A DNA stretch of 52,589 bases from Geobacteraceae bacterium GWC2_55_20. GTDB taxonomy: Bacteria; Desulfobacterota; Desulfuromonadia; Geobacterales; Pseudopelobacteraceae. The notes below the pieces were generated by a model, which was not told the origin of the DNA, did not search any database, and saw nothing but the letters and a program-made list of their open reading frames with translations. Made by a program: the position numbers and the translations under genes. The stretch is from contig MGZK01000052.1 of the NCBI GenBank assembly GCA_001802125.1, forward strand, positions 1 to 52,589. Direction: 5' to 3'. Position 1 is the stretch's first letter; every line of letters starts with the position of its first letter. Below, piece by piece: positions 32,669 through 41,644 of the stretch.

Positions 32669-34053
32669 TATCCGTCAGCGATCAAACGGCCTACATCAAT
32701 ATTTTTCAATAACGGATCCACCACGGCGACAATACTGGCGTAACGCGAACCGTTACGTTCCACCAGCGACTGTTCCTTGGGCATCCTGAGCCGCTTGCCG
32801 TCACCATCTATCAGCACACGCACCACCGGCGATTCCTCGTCCAGTGGATTCGGGCGATAAACCACCGCAACCTCGTTTGTATCCAGCCGCACCAGCGTAC
32901 CGACCGGATAACTGCCCATCAGCTCGATGAACCGCCCCAGAATGGAACCATCCAGGATCGTTCCGACCAGTTTCTGCATCTCGTAAAGCGCGGTTCTGGG
33001 ATTGACCGGATGCTGGTATACGCGCAGTGTCGTAATGGCATCGTAGGTATCGGCTATCGCTATGATATCCACCATCTGGTTGAAGGGGAGCTTACTGGCC
33101 CATTCCGGGTATCCGCTACGGTTGAAATGCAGATGATGACCCAATACGATCTGGGCAATATGTGGATCCAGCCCTTCCATCTCGCGGATTATCTTGGAAC
33201 CGAGCTCGGGATGCCGTTTCATCTCTTCAAACTCGGTACTTGACAGCTTGCCGGGCTTGTTAAGTATGTTTTTCGGAATCATGGTTTTGCCGATATCATG
33301 CAACTGGCCCGCGATTCCAAGATCCTTGACGGTCATGGCATCCAGACCCAGCGTGGCTCCCAGCGACATTGCCAATACCCCTACATTTACACAATGATTG
33401 AAAGTGTAATTGTCGTAATCCTTGATCATCGTGAGCCCCAACAGCGCCCACGGTTCCTGCATGGTAATGCCGACCATGCGGTCCACAATCCTGATGACCG
33501 GAGCACTGTTGGGTATCCGTCCCCGCTCTATATCGCGGCAGATTGTTCTGATTGCAGCCAGCGCCTTGTTATAGGTTCCTACATGGTCGCCTTCCGTCTC
33601 TATTTCTATTTCATCGTCCTGATTATTCAGGTTCTCGGCATCTTCATTAACCAATTTGATGCAGCTGATTCCACTTTCCTGCATCTGTTCCGAAAGTGCG
33701 GCAAATCCGTTCCCCTTGTTTGAAAACAGCCGGACAAAGTCCTGCAATTCGTCAAAACTGAGACCTTTGAATACTATGATCCGGCCAACCGATTTCTCCA
33801 TCATGCGGTTGGTCAGGTCGGCAATGGAGGTTGACGGTGAGACGAAGAAATGATCATCAAAAAACATTATGCCGTCGGCCAGTCCCAATGAGACCTGATC
33901 CGCCTGGCTGAATGCGGTCGAAAATATCTTGAAGAGATCCATCAGGGGTTGACGAATGGCCGGATGCGAAGCCGGGTAAAAAGCCATCCCCTTAACAGCT
34001 CCGGAAAACAGCGTTATCAGTCTGAGGGCGTTCTGTTTGTCAAGTGCGTCCAT
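32662..34053 (-). CDS. HD-GYP domain protein, likely c-di-GMP phosphodiesterase
   Basis: A 463-residue protein. The N-terminal domain (about 10-140) shares its pattern with the upstream HEAT protein. The HD-GYP domain (about 180-380) has the H252-D253 pair (GQLHDIGKTMIPKNIL), HPELG, H306-H307 (VLGHHLHFNRSGYP) with the GYP at 314-316 and DxYDAI (DTYDAITT). All canonical metal residues are seen, so hydrolysis of cyclic di-GMP to GMP is expected. A C-terminal extension (about 385-463; VGTLVRLDTNEVAVV) follows. There is no membrane segment, so it is cytoplasmic. Its start overlaps the HEAT gene at 34040-35650 by 14 bp, so the two are one operon. Confidence 0.9.
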   Translation of the reverse strand: MDALDKQNALRLITLFSGAVKGMAFYPASHPAIRQPLMDLFKIFSTAFSQADQVSLGLADGIMFFDDHFFVSPSTSIADLTNRMMEKSVGRIIVFKGLSFDELQDFVRLFSNKGNGFAALSEQMQESGISCIKLVNEDAENLNNQDDEIEIETEGDHVGTYNKALAAIRTICRDIERGRIPNSAPVIRIVDRMVGITMQEPWALLGLTMIKDYDNYTFNHCVNVGVLAMSLGATLGLDAMTVKDLGIAGQLHDIGKTMIPKNILNKPGKLSSTEFEEMKRHPELGSKIIREMEGLDPHIAQIVLGHHLHFNRSGYPEWASKLPFNQMVDIIAIADTYDAITTLRVYQHPVNPRTALYEMQKLVGTILDGSILGRFIELMGSYPVGTLVRLDTNEVAVVYRPNPLDEESPVVRVLIDGDGKRLRMPKEQSLVERNGSRYASIVAVVDPLLKNIDVGRLIADGYY

Positions 34054-35650
34054 CTGGCTTACTCCCTGATTTTTCGATCAGCCCGGCTGCCTCGGCGCAG
34101 GCAGCGCCAAGCTCCCCCGGATTTGAAGCGTACTCTTTCAAAGCAGGCAGCGCTCTGGCATCGCCCAATTTGCCGAGACATTGCGCAACGGCAATTTTCA
34201 ACTGCTTCCAGCGCCCCGTGGACAACAGGTGGCGTTCCGTTAGGAGCTCAACCAGGCGGGGTGTCACCTGCCTGTCATCGATCATGGCAATCGCGGCCAG
34301 CACATCAAGCTTCAGAGGAAGCGACTTGAGAAATGTATCTTTACAGGTGAGAATCCGCATTAGATCCGTCAATGACTTCCTGCTCTTCATACCTCCCAGC
34401 GATGCTATCGCCTGGGGATAGAGATCACTGTCGTTCCCGCGCAATATGCCGATAATGGCCGACTCCGCGTCCCGCCCTCCGATTCCGGCCAGACCGCGGA
34501 TGGCTTCCTTGCAGACACGTATCTCGGTGTGCCGCAGACACGACATAAGTCCGGGAACCGCATCGCTGCTGGCAATAGCCCCGAGGATGGCGCAGATATT
34601 CCTGACAATCTGCCAACGCTTATCGTTCAACATCTCCAACAAGGTCGGCACTGCTTCCTCACCCAGTCCGGAGAGCATATTTGATAGCATTTTTCTTGTC
34701 GCCAGGTTATTCGTGATCCCCATCTGTTCAACTGCCAGTACTATTGCCGAAGTGCCGCCGGATTTTAAAACCGCTTGCAACGCATTTTTGGTAAGGGCGC
34801 CGGGCTGCTCAATACGGTCGAATATAAAATGAAGAATCAAATCTCCGGTTACCACCTGCTCTATCGCGAAACTGTCAAATTCTCGCATGTTCGGACTGCG
34901 CGACCGGTCTTCGGCATTGCTGGTCAACAGCTCAATCAGAGGGAAAATCGCAGGCAGTTCACGGCGGGATTTGAGCGTTTCCGAACAGGTAATTGCCTGT
35001 CGAACCAGCATGGTATAGACATCTTCATCACTGGTCGTCACCAGCCGCGCAAGCAGCGCCTGGAGCTGCTGTTCCGGCTGCAGGTCCTCAGTCGGCGCTT
35101 GGGGCTGTTCCAGCACGAATGCCGCGTCACCGTCACCGTCACCTTCGCTTTCGTCAAGACCCGGAGGGATCACTCCCCTGGATTCCACATCAGCACGTCT
35201 GCCATGGATAGCGGAGAGATCAAACTCATTAACCCAGATGGAACGTATGCCATGCTCGGCCATGATTTTATCAACACCACCCAATTGCTGTACCGTCTCA
35301 AGCGGTAAAGTAATGATTTTAATAAAATCCAGCAGGTCTTCCTGATGAAGATCATGGAGAAATGTGATTTTATGAACCCTGCGGACAAAAAGTTCATATG
35401 AAAGGGATACGGTCAGACGAGTGGCGTCACTGACCCGCTCTCCATCCGGAAAGCTGAAACCGGTTCGGCCACAGGCAAGCTGCAGGTCGTTCCCGTCAAG
35501 CATCGCCAGCATTGCCGAGTGCGCGTGACTAATGCTGCTGCGCCGCGTGGGATGCCCTTTCGGATAGAACTTCCAGGCTCGCAGAGCCCGGTAGACACTC
35601 CCGACGGCATCAACAGCCCCCTGTAATGTTGGTGGACGATAGAAATCCAT
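34040..35650 (-). CDS. HEAT-repeat protein sharing the N-terminal domain of the adjacent HD-GYP protein
   Basis: A 536-residue cytoplasmic protein. Residues about 15-150 (RAWKFYPKGHPTRRSS, FSFPDGERV, EDLLDFIKIITL, GIRSIWVNEFD) match the pattern of the HD-GYP protein's N-terminus (GMAFYPASHPAIRQP, MFFDDHFFV, DELQDFVRLFS, GISCIKLVNED). An acidic linker (about 165-200) follows, then HEAT repeats over the last 300 residues (ALPALKEYASNP, GVPGLMSCLRHTEIRVCKEAIRGLAGIG-like units). No enzyme motif is seen. A good promoter lies just upstream. It probably acts with the HD-GYP protein, for example as a partner or localiser, but this is inferred. Confidence 0.8.
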   Translation of the reverse strand: MDFYRPPTLQGAVDAVGSVYRALRAWKFYPKGHPTRRSSISHAHSAMLAMLDGNDLQLACGRTGFSFPDGERVSDATRLTVSLSYELFVRRVHKITFLHDLHQEDLLDFIKIITLPLETVQQLGGVDKIMAEHGIRSIWVNEFDLSAIHGRRADVESRGVIPPGLDESEGDGDGDAAFVLEQPQAPTEDLQPEQQLQALLARLVTTSDEDVYTMLVRQAITCSETLKSRRELPAIFPLIELLTSNAEDRSRSPNMREFDSFAIEQVVTGDLILHFIFDRIEQPGALTKNALQAVLKSGGTSAIVLAVEQMGITNNLATRKMLSNMLSGLGEEAVPTLLEMLNDKRWQIVRNICAILGAIASSDAVPGLMSCLRHTEIRVCKEAIRGLAGIGGRDAESAIIGILRGNDSDLYPQAIASLGGMKSRKSLTDLMRILTCKDTFLKSLPLKLDVLAAIAMIDDRQVTPRLVELLTERHLLSTGRWKQLKIAVAQCLGKLGDARALPALKEYASNPGELGAACAEAAGLIEKSGSKPDGRT

Positions 35651-35683
35651 TACTGTTCCTTGTATCTGAAAAGAAGACTATGC

Positions 35684-35711
35684 ATAATATACCGAAAATA
35701 AACTTTGTCAA
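35684..35711 (-). promoter_or_regulatory. Promoter of the HEAT/HD-GYP operon
   Basis: On the minus strand TTGACA (complement of 35706-35711) and TATTAT (complement of 35684-35689) are 16 bp apart, 33 bp ahead of the start at 35650. Both hexamers are near consensus. Confidence 0.6.
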
Positions 35712-35771
35712 ATCATCAGAGTACGGACGGAGCGCTCTCACACGGCATCCATGAAATAATTGCGAGGGAAC

Positions 35772-37124
35772 ATGAAGCTTAAAACGGTATACACCTGTCA
35801 GAAATGCGGCGGACAATCCCCCAAGTGGCTTGGGAAATGCCCGGATTGCGGGGCATGGAACAGCATGGCGGAGGAAAATGTTTCAAAGAGCGGCGCCGGG
35901 GTAAAGCCGTCCGGACAATCGCGGCCCATACCGATCTGTGAAGTACCGGTTCAGGCAGAACCTCGCAGAGCCACCGGAATCGGCGAACTGGACCGGGTGC
36001 TTGGAGGCGGCATTGTGCCGGGATCCCTGGTTCTGATTGGCGGTGATCCCGGTATAGGCAAATCCACGCTGCTGTTGCAGGCGATGCACATGCTGGCTGA
36101 AGAAGCCGGGCAGGTACTTTATGTTTCGGGGGAGGAATCGGCATCACAGACGCGCCTGCGTGGCGAGCGGCTGGGTGCATCCAGCAGGAATCTGCTGATA
36201 CTGGCCGAAAACTCACTGGAAGCGATCCTGAACCAGGCTGCCGCTCTCAAGCCTGCCGCAATGGTGGTTGACTCGATCCAGACCGTATGGACATCAACCC
36301 TGGAATCAGCTCCCGGCAGCGTCAGCCAAGTCAGGGAGTCGGCCGGCAAGCTGATGCTGCTGGCAAAAGGAAGCGACATCCCGATTTTCATAGTGGGGCA
36401 TGTGACAAAGGATGGTTCGATCGCCGGACCACGAGTTCTGGAACATATGGTTGACACCGTGCTTTATTTTGAAGGGGATGGAAGTCACCCTTTCCGTATT
36501 CTGCGGGCGGTCAAGAATCGTTTCGGATCAACCAACGAGATCGGCGTGTTCGAGATGAAGCAGGAGGGGTTGTGCGGAGTTGCAAACCCGTCGGAACTGT
36601 TTCTCTCGGAACGGCCGCTGGGCGTATCCGGGTCGGTGGTAACCACATCACTGGAAGGTAGCAGGCCGTTGCTGGTGGAACTGCAGGCACTGGTGACCCC
36701 CTCGTCATTCGGCGTTCCCCGCCGCACTACCATCGGAGTTGATCATAACCGGCTGGCCCTTCTGGTTGCGGTTCTGGAAAAAAAAGTCGGTCTGCACATG
36801 GCCGGCCAGGACATTTTTCTCAATGCAGCCGGCGGTGCGCGCCTGAATGAACCGGCCGCGGATCTGGCCATGATCATGGCGGTCGCATCCAGCCATCTCG
36901 ATAAGACCATCCCCCCCCAGACGGTCATATTCGGCGAGGTGGGGCTTGCCGGCGAAGTCAGGGCCGTCACCCAGCCGGAGCTGAGGATCGCCGAGGCTGA
37001 AAAACTCGGTTTCAAACGTTGCATAATCCCGGCCGGCAGCCTGAAGCGCATCAAGAAACGCGGCATCCGCCTTGAGGGAGTTGCAACCGTTCAGGATGCA
37101 ATTAACCTGATTTTTGACTCTTGA
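35772..37124 (+). CDS. radA: DNA repair protein RadA
   Basis: A 450-residue RadA (Sms). Zinc finger C9-x2-C12 and C23-x2-C26 (CQKCGGQSPKWLGKCPDCG), Walker A GGDPGIGKST (90-99), the RadA-specific KNRFGSTNEIGVFEM and a C-terminal Lon-protease-like domain (IFLNAAGGARLNEPAADLA, about 340 on) appear in order. RadA is a RecA-like ATPase promoting branch migration of recombination intermediates. The ATG at 35772 follows GAGGG; a TTG 12 nt earlier is less likely. It is divergent from the HEAT gene, and the rplU promoter follows its stop. Confidence 0.95.
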   Translation: MKLKTVYTCQKCGGQSPKWLGKCPDCGAWNSMAEENVSKSGAGVKPSGQSRPIPICEVPVQAEPRRATGIGELDRVLGGGIVPGSLVLIGGDPGIGKSTLLLQAMHMLAEEAGQVLYVSGEESASQTRLRGERLGASSRNLLILAENSLEAILNQAAALKPAAMVVDSIQTVWTSTLESAPGSVSQVRESAGKLMLLAKGSDIPIFIVGHVTKDGSIAGPRVLEHMVDTVLYFEGDGSHPFRILRAVKNRFGSTNEIGVFEMKQEGLCGVANPSELFLSERPLGVSGSVVTTSLEGSRPLLVELQALVTPSSFGVPRRTTIGVDHNRLALLVAVLEKKVGLHMAGQDIFLNAAGGARLNEPAADLAMIMAVASSHLDKTIPPQTVIFGEVGLAGEVRAVTQPELRIAEAEKLGFKRCIIPAGSLKRIKKRGIRLEGVATVQDAINLIFDS

Positions 37125-37170
37125 CCTGGAGCCCAAATCATCTGTGGTAGAGTTTGTCTTTATTTTCTGC

Positions 37171-37199
37171 TTGACTTGTCCGGGCAGCTTAACTATATT
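37171..37199 (+). promoter_or_regulatory. Strong promoter of rplU-rpmA
   Basis: TTGACT (37171-37176) and TATATT (37194-37199) with a 17-bp spacer lie 41 bp ahead of the rplU start. This is the best sigma-70-like promoter in the window, as expected for ribosomal protein genes. Confidence 0.7.
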
Positions 37200-37239
37200 C
37201 CATAACTCTTTAAAAATTAGATGCGGATGGAGATGGCAT

Positions 37240-37548
37240 ATGTACGCAGTTATCAAGACAGGCGGCAAACAATACAAGGTATCAGAAGGTGAATTCCTCA
37301 AGGTAGAGAAGCTTGAAGGTGAGATCGGTGACAACATCGAGTTCGGCGAAGTTCTCATGCTGGGTGGTGAAAAGACTGTTGTCGGGGCTCCCCTGGTGGC
37401 CGGCGCAAGCGTGACCGCCAAAATTGCCGTGCAGGGCAAGGGCAAGAAGGTGCTTGTATTCAAGTCCAAGCGGCGCAAGGATTCACGTAAACTGCGTGGT
37501 CATCGTCAGCACCTGACGGTTCTCAAGATCGAAAAAATCAGCGCATAA
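37240..37548 (+). CDS. rplU: 50S ribosomal protein L21
   Basis: A 102-residue L21 that binds 23S rRNA domain V and contacts L20 in the large subunit. The start MYAVIKTGGKQYKVSEGEF and the C-terminal KSKRRKDSRKLRGHRQHLTVLKI are characteristic. The ATG at 37240 with GGAG upstream gives the standard protein; a longer frame from 37114 has no family match. It heads the rplU-rpmA operon behind a strong promoter. Confidence 0.96.
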   Translation: MYAVIKTGGKQYKVSEGEFLKVEKLEGEIGDNIEFGEVLMLGGEKTVVGAPLVAGASVTAKIAVQGKGKKVLVFKSKRRKDSRKLRGHRQHLTVLKIEKISA

Positions 37549-37586
37549 TCAGACTGTATTAAATATTTTCCCCAGGAGATACGGAA

Positions 37587-37841
37587 ATGGCACATAAGAA
37601 AGCTGGCGGCAGTTCTAGAAACGGCAGGGATTCGGACGGTCAACGTCTTGGCTGTAAAAAATTCGGCGGAGAAACCGTAAAAGCCGGCAACATCATCTAT
37701 CGTCAACGCGGCACACAGATTCATCCCGGTAACAACGTGGGATGCGGCAGGGACCACACCCTGTTTGCGCTGATCGAGGGAATTGTTACCTTTGAACGCA
37801 TGGGTAAGGACCGCAAGAAAGTATCCGTCTATCCTAACTGA
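37587..37841 (+). CDS. rpmA: 50S ribosomal protein L27
   Basis: An 84-residue L27 near the peptidyl-transferase centre. It begins [20 protein letters not shown], the standard start without the cleaved N-terminal extension found in Firmicutes, and keeps [24 protein letters not shown] lies upstream. A terminator follows at once. The obg/cgtA gene that often comes next is not present here. Confidence 0.97.
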   Translation: MAHKKAGGSSRNGRDSDGQRLGCKKFGGETVKAGNIIYRQRGTQIHPGNNVGCGRDHTLFALIEGIVTFERMGKDRKKVSVYPN

Positions 37842-37863
37842 TCTACAATCACTGAATTTTGCT

Positions 37864-37897
37864 AAAAGCCCGAAAGAATTATCTTTCGGGCTTTTTT
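37864..37897 (+). terminator. Rho-independent terminator after rpmA
   Basis: AAAAGCCCGAAAGA pairs perfectly with TCTTTCGGGCTTTT around a 4-base ATTA loop and ends in a T-run. It closes the rplU-rpmA unit 22 bp past the stop codon. Confidence 0.9.
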
Positions 37898-37934
37898 CAT
37901 ACCCAAACAATAAACAAACATCGTTATTTATGCG

Positions 37935-37962
37935 TTGCTTTGTTGTGAAAATCAGGTAGAAT
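37935..37962 (+). promoter_or_regulatory. Weak promoter candidate for the chemoreceptor gene
   Basis: TTGCTT (37935-37940) and TAGAAT (37957-37962) are 16 bp apart, 80 bp before the chosen start. Confidence 0.35.
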
Positions 37963-38042
37963 CCGTTTTTAATGAGCGACAGGCAAGCTCACCCCATCTT
38001 CAACGCAAGGCGGACGATCAGTTTCGTTCAAAGGTACTGGAT

Positions 38043-40127
38043 ATGTTCAAATCAAGTTTGACACGCAAGATTGTTCTGATTATTGGCGCAACTCTTTTTA
38101 TCGGTTTTGCAGCTCTGGGAATCCTGTCGATATACCTGGAATATACCGCCACCATTGATCTGCAAAAGAAAAATGCCCGCCAACTGGCTTCCACCGTTAC
38201 CCATGACATCATCAACCAAATGATGAAGGGCGATATCAAGGATTTTCCGGCTTATGTCGAAGATATCAAAGCCAAAGGAGGTATCGCAGCCATCCGGCTT
38301 TTCAATGCCGACGGAAAAGAATTCGGAAGCGGATCCACCAGCGATGAGATGCGAAGCGCGTTGGCCGATGGAAACACGAAAGAACTGGCAGACAGCAGGG
38401 ACGGCAAACGAGTTCTGAATCTGGCGATACCTCTGGCAAATGAAGAGCGCTGCCGCAGCTGCCACAAAGAAAACTCCCGTTTTCTTGGAGGGGTTATTCT
38501 TACCACCTCGCTGGAAGAGGGGTTCAAGAGCGCCATGAGACTGACGATGGTAATGTCGGCGGTCGGTGTCTTTTTCTTTCTGGCCATGCTGGCCACCCTC
38601 TACATATTTTTCAACAGGACAGTCGTATTGCAGATTGCGGAACTCTACAAACAATTGGGGGACCTGTCCGGCAGTGAAGGCGATCTGACTAAAGTTCTGA
38701 ACATTCGAACCACATGCGAGATCGGACGACTTGGTGAAGAGGTGAACAATCTTACCGCCAAGATCCGCGAAACATTTTCTGACCTTTACCAGCAGGCATG
38801 CCTGATCGGCTGCAGTGTCTGCGAGTTGGCGGACGGCACATCCAAAGCACTCAAGATGACCCAAGATCAAAAAGATCAGGCCTTCACGGTTGCCACCTCC
38901 TCCGAGGAAATGTCACAGACCATCCAGGATGTCACCATCAATACCCACAGGGCCGCAAGCCTGTCCAGCGCGGTTGACAGTGCGGCAAGCAACGGGATGA
39001 CCGTGGTCGAGGAGACTTGGAACTGCATGCAGCAGATCAGCGAAAGTGTTAACGGCACATTGGAGACAATTCGCCAACTGGAGGCCTCTTCTGCAAAAAT
39101 TGGCGAGATGGTTGTGCTGATCGAGGATATTGCCGATCAAACCAACCTGCTGGCCCTCAACGCTTCCATCGAAGCGGCGCGGGCCGGCGATGCCGGTAAA
39201 GGTTTTGCGGTTGTGGCCAGCGAGGTGAAAGGGCTCGCGGAAAAGACCACCAAGTCCACACGCGAAATAGAACGGGTTGTGGCCAGCATTCAACAGGAAA
39301 GCCGCAAAGCGGCCGCGATGATCGGCCAGGAAAAAACACTGGTGACAACCGGGCTGGACAAGGCTGAGGAAGCACGCTCCAGCCTTGAAAACATCAAGAA
39401 TCACGCCGCCGAATCCAGGCTGATGATTGAACAGATTGCTACGGCATCGGAGGAGCAGAGCGCCACCACTGCCCAGATTTCAGAGATGATACATCTGGTA
39501 TCAAAAAGCGCTGAACAGACCTATGAGATGATGCGCGCTACGAATGACGCCTTTGGGACTTTTTCGGAAGTGGTGGAAAACATTTACAGTTCGGTCGGCA
39601 AATTTTCGGTCGGCAATTACCACGACACGGTCAAGTCATATATCAGAGAATTGGAATCCCAGGTTCAGGAAGCTATTGAAGCTGCCCTCAAGGACAGAAC
39701 ACTGACTCTTGAAAATCTGTTTGACAGGAATTATGTACCGGTGCCGAACACAAACCCGCAAAAGTACACAACCCGCTACGACACATTTTTTGATCGAATT
39801 ATTTCTCCCTATCAGGAGATGATTATCGCCAAGGACAATAAGGTCCTGTATGCAATCTGTATTGACAACAACGGCTATTGCCCATGCCATAACCTGCGCT
39901 ACTCCAAACCGTTGACCGGAAACATCGAAGTCGATAAAAACAACAATCGCACCAAACGGATTTTCAACGACCACACCGGCATCCGCTGCGCCCGAAATAC
40001 CGACGGATTCCTGCTGCAGACATATCGTCGCGACACGGGAGAAATACTCAATGACATGTCAAAGCCACTGCTGTTTAACAACCGGCATTGGGGTGGAATA
40101 CGCATAGGTTATCTGGCGCCCAAATAG
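38043..40127 (+). CDS. Methyl-accepting chemotaxis protein with a c-type heme motif in its periplasmic sensor
   Basis: A 694-residue receptor. TM1 is near residues 8-30, a periplasmic domain at about 31-165, and TM2 at about 166-190 ([22 protein letters not shown]). The periplasmic part contains C137-R-S-C140-H141, a CxxCH covalent heme site, so the sensor probably holds one c-type heme, like the heme-PAS chemoreceptors known in Geobacter. A HAMP-like region, a signalling coiled coil with the conserved hairpin [20 protein letters not shown], and a C-terminal domain (about 560-694; [39 protein letters not shown]) follow. It likely reports redox potential to CheA. The ATG at 38043 follows AAAGG; a longer frame from 37935 would add residues ahead of TM1. 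Confidence 0.9.
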   Translation: MFKSSLTRKIVLIIGATLFIGFAALGILSIYLEYTATIDLQKKNARQLASTVTHDIINQMMKGDIKDFPAYVEDIKAKGGIAAIRLFNADGKEFGSGSTSDEMRSALADGNTKELADSRDGKRVLNLAIPLANEERCRSCHKENSRFLGGVILTTSLEEGFKSAMRLTMVMSAVGVFFFLAMLATLYIFFNRTVVLQIAELYKQLGDLSGSEGDLTKVLNIRTTCEIGRLGEEVNNLTAKIRETFSDLYQQACLIGCSVCELADGTSKALKMTQDQKDQAFTVATSSEEMSQTIQDVTINTHRAASLSSAVDSAASNGMTVVEETWNCMQQISESVNGTLETIRQLEASSAKIGEMVVLIEDIADQTNLLALNASIEAARAGDAGKGFAVVASEVKGLAEKTTKSTREIERVVASIQQESRKAAAMIGQEKTLVTTGLDKAEEARSSLENIKNHAAESRLMIEQIATASEEQSATTAQISEMIHLVSKSAEQTYEMMRATNDAFGTFSEVVENIYSSVGKFSVGNYHDTVKSYIRELESQVQEAIEAALKDRTLTLENLFDRNYVPVPNTNPQKYTTRYDTFFDRIISPYQEMIIAKDNKVLYAICIDNNGYCPCHNLRYSKPLTGNIEVDKNNNRTKRIFNDHTGIRCARNTDGFLLQTYRRDTGEILNDMSKPLLFNNRHWGGIRIGYLAPK

Positions 40128-40265
40128 CATATTCACAAACCTGGATAATAATCGCATACCGTACATGTTGACCCTCAATTGCCCGGTGAACTAAAATACT
40201 GTAAAATTACTCAGTTGTATGGTATTAGTATAAAAAGTTTTTATGATGGTTGAGGATGGAGCGGT

Positions 40266-41090
40266 ATGAAACATCTGGGAGACATCTTGGTTGAAGCTGA
40301 GATCATCAGCAAGAAGACGCTGGAACGCGCGCTGGAACGTCAGAAGCTGGAGAAAAAACGTCTGGGTGTCATACTGGAGGATATGGGTGTCATCACCGAA
40401 GAAGAGCTGACTGATGCGCTTTCAAAACAGTTCAACTTCAAAACAATCAAGAATTTTGTGGGTCACAGCTACCCTCAGGAACTGCTGGAGCTGCTTCCAT
40501 CAGATTTTGCCATGAAAAAGCTGGTCTTTCCGCTTAAAACGAAGGACTCAATGCTGGCGGTTGCCATTTCAGACCCGTTCGATCTGGAAACCATGGAGAT
40601 GCTGAGCCGTATTACCGGACTTCAGATCATTCCGGTGCTTGCCACGCGCAAGGAAATTCTGGATGCCATATCGGTACACTACCTGAAGAGCAGCTCCAGT
40701 GAAGGAGGAGAGGCGATACTTGTGGCGGAAGACTCTCTCCCGGTTGCAACGCTTATTCAGATAGCGCTGGTCAAGGAGGGATACAAAGTGCTTCTGGCCG
40801 CCGATGGCCTTGAGGCACTGAAAATTGCCATGGCGGAACGCCCCAAACTGATCATTACAGATTCCATCATGCCCCGCATGGACGGCTTTGGATTGCTCAG
40901 AGCCATTAAAGCCAACCCGATGACATCGGAAATTCCTGTTATAATGCTGACTTCCAAGGCCTCTACCGAGGACGAGCAGAAAGCGCTGGAATTCGGATTC
41001 AGCGATTTCATACCAAAACCGGTCCAACCGGTCCGCGTAGTTTCCCGTGTCAAACATATCCTTGAACGTGAAAAAAGATTCAAGCGCTGA
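40266..41090 (+). CDS. MshEN c-di-GMP-binding domain fused to a response-regulator receiver
   Basis: A 274-residue two-domain protein. Residues 1-140 form a GspE/MshE N-terminal domain with the two tandem 24-residue c-di-GMP motifs: the first diverged (HLGDILVEAEIISKK), the second matching RLGxxLxxxGxIxxxxLxxALxxQ fully (33-56; RLGVILEDMGVITEE). Residues 150-270 are a CheY-like receiver with acidic E155/D156, phosphoacceptor D199 (LIITDSIMP), T229 and K251 (PKP). It lacks an ATPase or output domain, so it may connect phosphorelay with c-di-GMP. It follows the chemoreceptor by 138 bp on the same strand. GGAGCGG precedes the ATG. Confidence 0.88.
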   Translation: MKHLGDILVEAEIISKKTLERALERQKLEKKRLGVILEDMGVITEEELTDALSKQFNFKTIKNFVGHSYPQELLELLPSDFAMKKLVFPLKTKDSMLAVAISDPFDLETMEMLSRITGLQIIPVLATRKEILDAISVHYLKSSSSEGGEAILVAEDSLPVATLIQIALVKEGYKVLLAADGLEALKIAMAERPKLIITDSIMPRMDGFGLLRAIKANPMTSEIPVIMLTSKASTEDEQKALEFGFSDFIPKPVQPVRVVSRVKHILEREKRFKR

Positions 41091-41119
41091 TACGCTTTCC
41101 ATGGATTGTTCGGATTAAA

Positions 41120-41644
41120 TCAACGCCTCCTGCCACGTTCCTTGCCCATTACAGCATTTCTGAACTCCCATGGAGGATCGGGATTGGCATTGCGCCATAA
41201 GCCGATGCGATGCGAACGTGCCCGGTTTTCAGCCCCGATGTATTCGGAAGCGTACGGCCCCTGCAGATATTGACGATAGGCCCACGCCAAACCCTCCCTC
41301 ACCATCTCGCCGTTGATGTCCCTGCCGGAATAGCGGATAACCGCCACGGCACGTTTGTACTGATCAATATCGACGATTTCAGCACTGATCCGCCGCCCCA
41401 TAATCTTATACATCAGAGTTCGTTTTGCAATGTCACCGAAAGGCTGCCCGGGCATATCCGGCTTTCTTATCTCGGGAGCGTCAATACCGTAAAGCCGCAC
41501 CTTCAACCGGCTATCTTCGCGAGTGGCCAGCAGCAACGTATCCCCGTCGTAGACCGCCTTTACAACACCATCAATGGTTCGGCCAGCAAAGGCATCGCAA
41601 GAAAACAGGACCATCAGCAAGAAGACAAATACAATCGGTTTCAT
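41120..41644 (-). CDS. Exported thermonuclease-family nuclease (SNase fold)
   Basis: A 174-residue protein with a signal peptide (KPIVFVFLLMVLFSCDAFAG). SNase-like catalytic residues are present: the calcium-binding aspartates of VYDGDT, an arginine and acids in VRLYGIDAPE, and an arginine in QYKRAVAVI. The mature enzyme would cut DNA or RNA outside the cytoplasm. A C-terminal basic tail (KERGRRR) follows. It directly abuts the U32 gene with no gap, so both are on one transcript. Confidence 0.87.
   Translation of the reverse strand: MKPIVFVFLLMVLFSCDAFAGRTIDGVVKAVYDGDTLLLATREDSRLKVRLYGIDAPEIRKPDMPGQPFGDIAKRTLMYKIMGRRISAEIVDIDQYKRAVAVIRYSGRDINGEMVREGLAWAYRQYLQGPYASEYIGAENRARSHRIGLWRNANPDPPWEFRNAVMGKERGRRR

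Noticed and set aside
38043..40127. Second heme site in the chemoreceptor's C-terminal domain
   Set aside because: The sequence there is CPCHN, which lacks the CxxCH spacing, and the domain is cytoplasmic.
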